Source of the DNA: Chthoniobacterales bacterium | Lineage (GTDB): Bacteria; Verrucomicrobiota; Verrucomicrobiia; Chthoniobacterales; UBA10450 | Assembly: GCA_013694945.1 (NCBI GenBank) | Contig: JACDBM010000255.1 | Coordinates: forward strand, 1 to 9,918 | Direction of reading: 5' to 3' | Length of the DNA: 9,918 bases | Shown: positions 1 to 5,875 of the stretch, in pieces | How positions within the stretch are numbered: the first letter of the stretch is position 1 | Layout: each line of letters starts with the position of its first letter | Translations under genes and position numbers: made by a program | The notes under the pieces: model-generated | Told to the model about the DNA's origin: nothing | Databases searched by the model: none | The model's input: the letters and a program-made list of their open reading frames with translations, nothing else

Positions 1-2307
1 TCGTTAGGCGCGCCGCAGGCCCGTGAAACTCGCTTCACTACGATGGCGTTTTTCCCGGCCAAAGGGGGCACGCGCCTGGTGCAGGTGCGGGCGCTCGGCG
101 GTGACTTCCCTTTTTACGGCAGCATGGAGAGCGAACCGGCGCCGGCCGCTCACGGGCTCCGGAATGGTGGGGGCGCCGTTGTTGACGAAAGTCTGCTGAT
201 TCAATTCGGCGCGACCCCAGGCGATCGCATCAAGCTCGGGGAAGCGGAGTTCACTGTCCTTGGAGCACTCAAGAAGATGCCGGGCGAAGCTTCTGCTGCC
301 GGTTCGTTTGCTCCGCGTGTTTACATCCCGCTGCAGCATCTGAGCGAGACTGCTTTGCTGAAGCCGGGCAGCGTCGCGAACTATCGCAATTACGTGAAGT
401 TCCCCAGCGGGACTGACACCGAGCAGCGGGTCAGGGCACTCGTGCCGCAGATCCAGCGCTTCGGCCTGGAGTACGACACGGTTGCAAAACGGAAGCGAGA
501 CCTCGGTGCGGCGCTGGAGAATCTCTATCGCTTCCTGAATCTCGTCGGATTTATCTCGCTTCTCTTGGGAGCGGTGGGAGTGGCGAGTGCAATCCAGGCG
601 CACCTCCAGCAGAAGCACAAGACCGGCGCGATCCTTCGCTGCCTCGGCGCCTCGGCGCGCAGCACCGTGGTGGTTTACCTGCTGCAAGCTGCGGCGATGG
701 GCCTCGCGGGCGCAACGGCCGGCGCCGCTCTTGGTGTGGCCATGCAGCGCATCTTCCCTGCGGTTCTGAAGTCGTTCATCCCACTTCCGATTTCCTCCGC
801 GATTGCGTGGGAGCCGATCCTCCGCGGGATGCTAATCGGCTTTGCCATTTGCGTTCTCTTCGCGTTGCCCGCGCTGCTCCGCTTCCGGCGTTTGTCGCCG
901 CTTCTAATCCTGCGGTCTGGAGTTGGCGACGAATCTGAGCCGCGGCGCTTCGATGGCCTTGTCTGGTTAGTCTACTTTATCATGGCGGGAAGCGTGACGG
1001 CATTCGCCATCTCGCAGACGGACACATGGAAGCGCGGATTGATCTTCACAGCCGTGCTGGGTTTCGCCGTGTTGATCTTCGCCGGAATGGCGAAGCTCTT
1101 GATGGTGCTCGTACGAAAGTTTTTCCCGCATCGCTGGAGCTTCGCGCTCCGCCAGGGTCTTGCGAATCTTTATCGGCCAAACAACCGCACGCTCCTCCTC
1201 ACGATTTCGCTGGGGCTGGGAACATTTCTCCTCCTGAACCTGTATCTGTCGCGTGAAGTCTTGCTCGCGCAGTTCCAATCCATCGGCACGAAAGATCAGC
1301 CAAACATCTTCCTCTTCGACATTCAGCCGGATCAAGCGCAAGGCGTCGCCGAGATGGTGCGCTCGTTCGACCTTCCCGTTATTCAGGAGGCGCCGATTGT
1401 CACAATGCGTCTGACGGAAATAAAGGGCCGCAGCACCGAGGCGATTCTGGCGGACCCGAAACGCAAGATTCCCGAGTGGCAGCTGCAAAGGGAATATCGC
1501 TGCACGTACCGGGAGGCGTTGGCGGAAACCGAAAAGGTGGTCGCGGGAAAATGGATCGGACGAGTGAATTACAAGCCTGGCGAAGTCGTGCCGATCTCGC
1601 TCGATAAGGAAATTGCACGCGACTTTGAGGCGAAGATCGGCGACGAGCTTGTCTTCGACGTGCAGGGCGTCTCGATCAAAACGAAGATCGCGAGCCTGCG
1701 GGACATCGATTGGAAGCGGTTCCAGACAAATTTTTTTGTCGTCTTCCCTGCGGGCGTGCTCGAAGCTGCGCCGACCTTCAACGTGCTCGTCAGCCGCGTG
1801 CCTGATGCCGCTGCCTCCGCGCGCTTGCAAAGCGCGGTAGTGATGAAGTTCTCCAACGTCTCGGCACTCGACCTAACGTCCGTGATTCAGACGGTGGATT
1901 CGATTCTGAGCAAAGTCGCGCTCGTTATTCGCGTCATGTCGCTCTTTACCGTTGGCGCAGGATTGATTGTGCTCGCGAGTACGATCTGGAGCGGTCGCTA
2001 TCAGCGCCTGAAGGAAAGCGTACTGCTGCGAACTCTCGGCGCCTCGCGTGCGCAGATTTACAAAATCCTGTGCGCCGAATACCTGATGCTGGGTCTTCTG
2101 GCGAGCGGAACGGGAATCCTGCTCGCGCTCGCCTCCAGCTGGGGACTCGCGCATTTCGTCTTCAAACTGGCTTACGCTCCGTCGATCTGGCCTTTACTCA
2201 CCGCGGCGCTTTCTGTGACTGCGATCACGGTCCTGCTGGGGTTGCTTACAAGCCGCGGCATTGGGACCACGCCACCGCTGGAGATCTTGCGCGCGGAAGC
2301 GGAGTGA
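1..2307 (+). CDS. ABC transporter permease, FtsX/MacB-PCD type (YbbP-like), 5'-truncated by window
   Basis: Membrane permease subunit of an ABC system of the FtsX/MacB superfamily, which couples a cytoplasmic ATPase to work on envelope lipids or proteins. The frame is open from base 1 with no stop. The ATG at 43 falls inside the periplasmic MacB-type domain (TMAFFPAKGGTRLVQVRAL, then FPFYG), so the true start lies upstream; residues here count from that ATG. Order: periplasmic region to about 155; an FtsX domain whose helix is near 165-185, then the cytoplasmic turn ILRCLGAS (197-204) and further helices near 208-238 and 262-282; helices near 305-325, 333-357 and 383-403; a second periplasmic domain about 410-620; a second FtsX domain from about 625 with the matching turn LLRTLGASRAQIY (661-673) and helices near 682-705 and 718-737. 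The ending PPLEILR is usual for FtsX repeats. Two FtsX repeats and the FPFYG segment suggest the YbbP (COG3127) kind, about 800 aa in E. coli. The ATPase partner is not in the window; I expect it upstream. Substrate unknown. Confidence 0.9.
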   Translation, partial: SLGAPQARETRFTTMAFFPAKGGTRLVQVRALGGDFPFYGSMESEPAPAAHGLRNGGGAVVDESLLIQFGATPGDRIKLGEAEFTVLGALKKMPGEASAAGSFAPRVYIPLQHLSETALLKPGSVANYRNYVKFPSGTDTEQRVRALVPQIQRFGLEYDTVAKRKRDLGAALENLYRFLNLVGFISLLLGAVGVASAIQAHLQQKHKTGAILRCLGASARSTVVVYLLQAAAMGLAGATAGAALGVAMQRIFPAVLKSFIPLPISSAIAWEPILRGMLIGFAICVLFALPALLRFRRLSPLLILRSGVGDESEPRRFDGLVWLVYFIMAGSVTAFAISQTDTWKRGLIFTAVLGFAVLIFAGMAKLLMVLVRKFFPHRWSFALRQGLANLYRPNNRTLLLTISLGLGTFLLLNLYLSREVLLAQFQSIGTKDQPNIFLFDIQPDQAQGVAEMVRSFDLPVIQEAPIVTMRLTEIKGRSTEAILADPKRKIPEWQLQREYRCTYREALAETEKVVAGKWIGRVNYKPGEVVPISLDKEIARDFEAKIGDELVFDVQGVSIKTKIASLRDIDWKRFQTNFFVVFPAGVLEAAPTFNVLVSRVPDAAASARLQSAVVMKFSNVSALDLTSVIQTVDSILSKVALVIRVMSLFTVGAGLIVLASTIWSGRYQRLKESVLLRTLGASRAQIYKILCAEYLMLGLLASGTGILLALASSWGLAHFVFKLAYAPSIWPLLTAALSVTAITVLLGLLTSRGIGTTPPLEILRAEAE

Positions 2308-2333
2308 GCGTTTGCTTGATGTTGTACAACGCT
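2307..2333. terminator. Possible weak hairpin in convergent spacer
   Basis: The 31-bp spacer between the convergent permease and pseudouridine synthase genes holds a 6-bp inverted repeat, AGCGTT (2307-2312) with AACGCT (2328-2333). Inside its right half is a perfect 10-bp palindrome, GTTGTACAAC (2321-2330). A two-way terminator would suit the position, but the stem is short, the loop is 15 nt and neither strand has a clear T-run, so this is only a candidate. Confidence 0.2.
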
Positions 2334-2338
2334 TTGCC

Positions 2339-3037
2339 TCACCCAGAGTTTGCCGGTTCGAGCGAGCGCAATTCGGCTTTCGTGAGCGGTCGCCAATGAC
2401 CGCGCGGGAGATCTCCCAAGCGCAAGCTGCCGATCCTGGTGCGCACCAGCCTTTTCACGTCATACCTCACTTCGTAAAACATGCGGCGAATCTGCCGGTT
2501 GATTCCCTGCCGCAGGATCACTCGCAGCAGCGTCGGCTTTACTGCGTAGACTCTCTCCAATCGCGCCCGCTCGCCATCGAGCATCACGCCCCGGAGAAGC
2601 TTCGGTGCTGATTCCGCATCCCAGGCACGATCGAGGGTCACTTCATACTCCTTTTCGATTTTGTAACGCGGATGCATCAGGCGCTGGGCCATGTCTCCAT
2701 CGTTCGTCAGAACGAGCAAGCCTTCGCTTTGCGCATCGAGGCGGCCAACATTAAAAAGCCGCGGCAGATGCGGCGGCAACAAATCGAAAATAGTGTCGCG
2801 CGCGTTCGGATCACTACGCGTGGAGACAAACCCCGCTGGTTTGTGAAGCATGAGGTGGAGATGACGCTGTGTGCGGACCATCCTGCCACCGACCTTGACG
2901 TGGTCCCCTTCTGTCGGTTGCACACTGAAATCGGTGCAGATCCGGCCGTTAATTGTGACGCGTCCGGCCGCGATCAACTCATCGCAATGCCGTCGCGAAC
3001 CGATGCCGGCCGCGGCCAGAAAGCGGTTTAAGCGCAT
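2339..3037 (-). CDS. RsuA/RluB/RluE/RluF-family rRNA pseudouridine synthase
   Basis: Converts a uridine in ribosomal RNA to pseudouridine; acts in the cytoplasm during ribosome assembly. The protein is 232 aa from the ATG at 3037. An N-terminal S4 RNA-binding domain spans about 1-60 (MRLNRFLAAAGIGSRR, with GRVTINGR at 26-32). The catalytic domain follows: HKPAGFVST (65-73), the signature GRLDAQSEGLLVLTNDG (98-114) with catalytic Asp101, MHPRYKIEKEYEV (121-133), and RQGINRQIRRMF (176-187), the usual C-terminal motif. The frame can extend to a TTG at 3097, but those 20 extra residues have no family counterpart and would cross a hairpin, so I use the ATG where the S4 domain begins. No Shine-Dalgarno motif precedes it. 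It is last in a minus-strand run, 90 bp after the small basic protein gene. Which rRNA uridine it modifies (RsuA on 16S; RluB, RluE or RluF on 23S) cannot be read from the sequence. Confidence 0.93.
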   Translation of the reverse strand: MRLNRFLAAAGIGSRRHCDELIAAGRVTINGRICTDFSVQPTEGDHVKVGGRMVRTQRHLHLMLHKPAGFVSTRSDPNARDTIFDLLPPHLPRLFNVGRLDAQSEGLLVLTNDGDMAQRLMHPRYKIEKEYEVTLDRAWDAESAPKLLRGVMLDGERARLERVYAVKPTLLRVILRQGINRQIRRMFYEVRYDVKRLVRTRIGSLRLGDLPRGHWRPLTKAELRSLEPANSG

Positions 3038-3063
3038 TCGCAAGAGGTGAAACTGGACGTGGA

Positions 3064-3088
3064 GAGAAGATCGCTTGCGGATCTTCTC
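3064..3088 (-). other. Perfect 9-bp hairpin between small basic protein and pseudouridine synthase genes
   Basis: GAGAAGATC (3064-3072) is perfectly complementary to GATCTTCTC (3080-3088) around a 7-nt loop. On the minus-strand transcript it begins about 40 nt past the small basic protein stop and ends 26 nt before the pseudouridine synthase ATG. There is no following U-run, so a standard intrinsic terminator is unlikely. It could be a processing site, mRNA stabiliser, attenuator or protein-binding palindrome. Confidence 0.4.
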
Positions 3089-3127
3089 AACTCTCAACCA
3101 AGAGCTCTCGACAACGGCGGCAGCCGT

Positions 3128-3283
3128 TCAAGCGTCCGGCTTGGTCTTGGGAAGACCGAGCACCTTAGTGCCCTCTTTCCATTGGCCCCGCTTCTTCAAG
3201 ACCTCGACGCGCTCGAAGCGCTTCAGGACATTCCGTTTGGCCGTGATGGTGCTGGCGCCTTTGAGACTGCGATGCTGCGACAT
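3128..3283 (-). CDS. Small basic protein of the Verrucomicrobia/Chlamydiae family (TIGR04137-like)
   Basis: A 51-aa, strongly basic protein from the ATG at 3283. It begins MSQHRSLKGAS, continues TAKRNVLKRFERVEVLKKRG (14-33), and ends in WKEGTKVLGLPKTKP. This is the pattern I recall for TIGR04137, a small basic protein family restricted to Verrucomicrobia and Chlamydiae, so it is also the best lineage marker here. The frame is open upstream to about 3556, but only the last 51 codons look like protein; the upstream part merely lies opposite the thioesterase gene. I have no established function for it. Charge, size and the neighbouring rRNA pseudouridine synthase suggest rRNA or ribosome association, which is inference. 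A weak GGGAAG precedes the ATG within the palindrome TTCCCGGGAA (3291-3300). It sits 104 bp after the thioesterase gene and may have its own promoter. Confidence 0.85.
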   Translation of the reverse strand: MSQHRSLKGASTITAKRNVLKRFERVEVLKKRGQWKEGTKVLGLPKTKPDA

Positions 3284-3311
3284 AATGAGCTTCCCGGGAA
3301 AGTGAGCGGTT

Positions 3312-3339
3312 ACAGTAAATTGCGCAGCACGCTTTTCAA
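3312..3339 (-). promoter_or_regulatory. Candidate promoter for the small basic protein gene
   Basis: On the minus strand TTGAAA (3334-3339, five of six matches to a sigma-70 -35 box) is followed after 16 bp by TACTGT (3312-3317, a poor -10 with three of six matches). A start near 3305 would give a leader of about 22 nt before the ATG at 3283. The spacing and gene position fit, but the weak -10 keeps this tentative. Confidence 0.28.
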
Positions 3340-3387
3340 CCTCCATTCGGCGGCACGATGAAGGGCCATGCCTGACGGCAAAGACGA

Positions 3388-3804
3388 CTACGACGAACGG
3401 TATTTGTCCCATTCCTCCGGAAGCCGCAGCAATTTGGCCGAGGGCATCTCCACGAGCGCGAGCGTCTGCCGACATTTCGCGATGAGAGTGTCGTCCGCTG
3501 GACGAATGATGCGGAAAGCGCACCAAAATCGGACGCGTTCGACGCCGTCGAGCCAACCTTCGACCAGGAGTCGGTCGCCCAGTGCGGCGGGGCGCCGATA
3601 GTCAATCTCCGTCCGCACGACGACTGGATACTTTTTCTCTTCCGTCATTTGCCGGAGGGGCAGTCCAAGTTGCTCCGCGAGGAGCGTTCGATTCGTTTCG
3701 ATGAAGCGCAGGTAAGCGAGGTTGTGAACGACGGCCGCGCAATCCGTGTCGAAAAACATCACCTGCACTTCCGTCCGAATGCGAGGCGTCTCGCCGCTTT
3801 CCAT
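3388..3804 (-). CDS. Acyl-CoA thioesterase, YbgC/4HBT hotdog family
   Basis: Predicted cytoplasmic thioesterase that hydrolyses acyl-CoA or a related thioester. The protein is 138 aa from the ATG at 3804, normal for a single hotdog domain. Visible marks are the opening strand and signature VMFFDTDCAAVVHNLAYLRFIE (about 15-36), the local form of the YbgC motif DTDxxGVVYHxxYLxxxE, with Asp21 as the expected catalytic acid. ERxLLxExLG-like text follows (TNRTLLAEQLGL, 37-48), then VVRTEIDYRRPAALGD (62-77), the family strand with R-P-A-x-x-G-D. The usual GVVYH is changed to AVVHN. A GTG at 3846 would add 14 residues with no family match and overlap the upstream gene by 32 bp; the ATG leaves a 10-bp gap and starts at the domain, so I prefer it. 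Tight spacing to the acyltransferase-heptosyltransferase gene suggests co-transcription. In proteobacteria ybgC travels with tol-pal, which is not seen here; the true substrate is unknown. Confidence 0.87.
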   Translation of the reverse strand: MESGETPRIRTEVQVMFFDTDCAAVVHNLAYLRFIETNRTLLAEQLGLPLRQMTEEKKYPVVVRTEIDYRRPAALGDRLLVEGWLDGVERVRFWCAFRIIRPADDTLIAKCRQTLALVEMPSAKLLRLPEEWDKYRSS

Positions 3805-3814
3805 GCCAGCACAA

Positions 3815-5791
3815 TCAGACGGGTTGTGCGCGGAAAGCAACGGCACAATTGTCCAGAGCGGAGAGAACAGCCGCGGTGACTTCGCCGGATGTAACAGCTT
3901 TCATACAGCGAAAGTCCAGCGGGCACTCGCGGAGAAAACAGGGACTGCATTCGACGTGATGACGGATGATTACGTTCCCGGCGCCGAGCGGTCCGGTGAG
4001 CCGATGCTCAGTCGAACCGAAGACCGCCACCACCGGCACTCCGAGCAAGGTGGCGAGGTGCATCGTGCCGGTATCGTTGCTGAGGAGCAGGGAACACTCG
4101 CGGAGCTCAGCGATCAGGTCGTGCAGACTCGTCCGTCCAATCCGATTGACGCAATGTTTCCCTAGTTGCACGGCGATCTGCTCTCCTGCCCGGGAGTCCG
4201 CAGTTGTGCCAAAGAGCTGCCACTGAACGGGCCGCTGCGCCGCGACGACCAAGGCAACGTCCGCAAACCTCTCCGGCAACCATCGCTTCGCGGAGCCGTA
4301 TTCAGCCCCAGGGCAGAGACCCAGCTTCAGTGGAGGGCGCTTTTCGTTCGGCGAACCACTTGAGACATTCATTTCGGCAACGGCCGCGGCGCCGAGATGC
4401 TCGGCGATTCGAAGATAATGATGCACGTGGTGCTGGATGGGTCCTTGCCGCGGTGGATTAGGCACAATTTGATTCAAGAGCCATGAGCGATGATGCCCGC
4501 GATAGCCAACGCGCCGGGGAATTCCGGCGAGCCAAACTTCCAGAGCCACCCGGAGTGAGTTGGGAAAGAGAACGGCGGCATCGAAGCGAGGACGACGCTT
4601 CAGCAAACGCGCGGCCTTCATTAGTGCTCCGCGCGGCAACTCCATCACTTCATCGACCTCGGGGATCAACTTCCAAACTGCCGCCAACTTGGCCGGCGTA
4701 GCAACAGTGACGTGAGCATCGGGCCGGCCGTGCTTGATTGCGCGAACGGCCGCCGCGCTGATGACACTATCGCCGAGCCAATTCGTACTCCGGACGAGAA
4801 TTCGGAACGGCTTAAGATCGGTGGGCCCGTCCTGGGATCCAGCCAGAGCGGAGGCCGAGCGCGGGGGCGCGCCAGCTTGATGCGGGAGGTAAACGCCCCG
4901 CTTGTAAAGCGTGAGCAGGAAATTTGGTCTGGGAGTTTTCCAGCGATTGTGCACCCAGAACCAATCTTCGGGAGCGCTCCGAATTTGGTCGGCAATGCAG
5001 TCGTTCGCTTTCGCGGTGATCGCCTGCACGGAATCGCCGGGTTGATCGAAACGCGGAGTGAACACCATTCGCCAGCGCGCCCGACCTGCAGTGTAAATCC
5101 CTGCGCCCACGACAGCCGCATCGGTGCGTTTGGCGAGCAACCCTGGCAGCGGTGTGGTCGAAGCAAGCCGGCCGAAGAAGGGCGTCCAGAGCCCGTGGTC
5201 ACCGGCGTGTTGATCGGATAAAATCCCGACCATTCCGCCGGCGCGGAGCCGCGCGAATGCTTGCTGGAACCCGGCGCGCCGGTCGAACATTTCCACGCCG
5301 GCGCGCCCGCGCTTCCGCCGGATATCGTCATCGATATGGCGGTTGCGGAGCGGCTGATAGACGGTGCTCAGGGAGACATAACCGAAGTACTTCGGGAGGA
5401 TTTGCGCGAAGACTTCCCAGTTGCCGAGATGACTCAGCGCGAGCACGACGGGTCGTTTCGCGCACAGCTCCGCGTGCACGACATCCGCGTTCTCGACCGT
5501 CACGCATTCGGCTACCTCCTGGAGTGGCATGGTCCCGAGCTTGAGACTGCAAAGCAGGTTAGCGCCGAGGCGCTCGAAATGTCGCCGGGTCAGGTCCCGC
5601 AGTTGCGCAGGCGTTTTTTCCCCGCCGAACGCGATCCCAAGATTGCGCGCCGCCAGACGGCGATATCCCGGAAGCAGGAGCCAGGCGATGAGCCCGAAGA
5701 ATTCGCCTAACGAGAAGAGCGCCCGCAGAGGGAGCGCCCCGACGATTGCCAAACCCGCGCGGTACAGAAGATAAGTGCTGAAATCGAGCAT
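3815..5791 (-). CDS. Fused lipid A acyltransferase (LpxL/HtrB-type) and ADP-heptose:LPS heptosyltransferase II (WaaF-type)
   Basis: A 658-aa two-enzyme protein for lipopolysaccharide assembly at the cytoplasmic face of the inner membrane. Residues 1-300 are an LpxL/HtrB-type acyltransferase: a hydrophobic N-terminus (11-40), the catalytic H-x4-E pair His121/Glu126 in LSHLGNWEVFA, ILSDQHAG (190-197), and the family-typical WFWVHNRWK (277-285). About 30 residues of linker (GAPPRSASALAGSQDG) lead to a GT9 heptosyltransferase from about 328: ILVRSTNWLGDSVISAAAVR (331-350), GLCPGAEYGSAKRWLPERFA (491-510), LSNDTGTMHLATLLGVPVVA (570-589), and the Cys-rich ECSPCFLRECPLDFRCMKAV (614-633), typical of WaaF. 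The frame is open further upstream, but the ATG at 5791 begins exactly where HtrB proteins start, and extension would cross the divergent promoter. Usually these are two genes of about 300 and 340 aa, so each half is full length and its catalytic motifs are intact. The first half presumably acylates a lipid A precursor; acyl and heptose specificity are not visible. Confidence 0.9.
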   Translation of the reverse strand: MLDFSTYLLYRAGLAIVGALPLRALFSLGEFFGLIAWLLLPGYRRLAARNLGIAFGGEKTPAQLRDLTRRHFERLGANLLCSLKLGTMPLQEVAECVTVENADVVHAELCAKRPVVLALSHLGNWEVFAQILPKYFGYVSLSTVYQPLRNRHIDDDIRRKRGRAGVEMFDRRAGFQQAFARLRAGGMVGILSDQHAGDHGLWTPFFGRLASTTPLPGLLAKRTDAAVVGAGIYTAGRARWRMVFTPRFDQPGDSVQAITAKANDCIADQIRSAPEDWFWVHNRWKTPRPNFLLTLYKRGVYLPHQAGAPPRSASALAGSQDGPTDLKPFRILVRSTNWLGDSVISAAAVRAIKHGRPDAHVTVATPAKLAAVWKLIPEVDEVMELPRGALMKAARLLKRRPRFDAAVLFPNSLRVALEVWLAGIPRRVGYRGHHRSWLLNQIVPNPPRQGPIQHHVHHYLRIAEHLGAAAVAEMNVSSGSPNEKRPPLKLGLCPGAEYGSAKRWLPERFADVALVVAAQRPVQWQLFGTTADSRAGEQIAVQLGKHCVNRIGRTSLHDLIAELRECSLLLSNDTGTMHLATLLGVPVVAVFGSTEHRLTGPLGAGNVIIRHHVECSPCFLRECPLDFRCMKAVTSGEVTAAVLSALDNCAVAFRAQPV

Positions 5792-5838
5792 GCGGGAGTC
5801 AGTGCGCGCCGTGGGGCAGCTGCGCGATGCACGTAAAT

Positions 5839-5869
5839 TTGCCTGCGTTGAGCATCTATCAATTATAAT
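5839..5869 (+). promoter_or_regulatory. Candidate promoter of the GT2 gene, perfect TATAAT
   Basis: A perfect TATAAT (5864-5869) stands out in G+C-rich DNA within the 84-bp divergent spacer. If it is the -10 (bases -12 to -7), transcription begins at 5876, the first base of the GTG start codon. The -35 is poor: TTGCCT (5839-5844) at a long 19-bp spacing is the best I find. The -10 is the persuasive part. Confidence 0.42.
5862..5867 (-). promoter_or_regulatory. Candidate -10 element for the acyltransferase-heptosyltransferase operon
   Basis: The palindrome ATTATAAT (5862-5869) supplies TATAAT on both strands. On the minus strand the hexamer is 5862-5867, which would place the start near 5855 and give a 64-nt leader to the ATG at 5791. 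No good -35 box is seen at the right spacing, so evidence is the -10 and its position only. Confidence 0.3.
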
Positions 5870-5875
5870 GTCCTC

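Noticed and set aside
4..687. 227-codon open frame on the minus strand
   Set aside because: Antisense shadow of the permease periplasmic and first FtsX region; no domain pattern.
967..1830. 287-codon open frame on the minus strand
   Set aside because: It lies wholly opposite the permease gene, whose domains and membrane segments are clear. The translated text is Arg/Glu/His-rich with no recognisable motif; long antisense frames are common in G+C-rich genes.
3038..3097. TTG start at 3097 extending the pseudouridine synthase by 20 residues
   Set aside because: The extension precedes the S4 domain, has no family counterpart and would translate through the hairpin at 3064-3088.
3284..3556. Longer version of the small basic protein starting near 3556
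   Set aside because: The extra residues lie in another frame over the thioesterase gene and the gap, and do not resemble protein; the conserved-looking part begins at the ATG at 3283.
4666..5331. 221-codon minus-strand frame inside the acyltransferase-heptosyltransferase gene
   Set aside because: Same strand but another frame, Pro/Arg/Ser-rich, without motifs, while the overlapping frame has catalytic motifs of two enzyme families.
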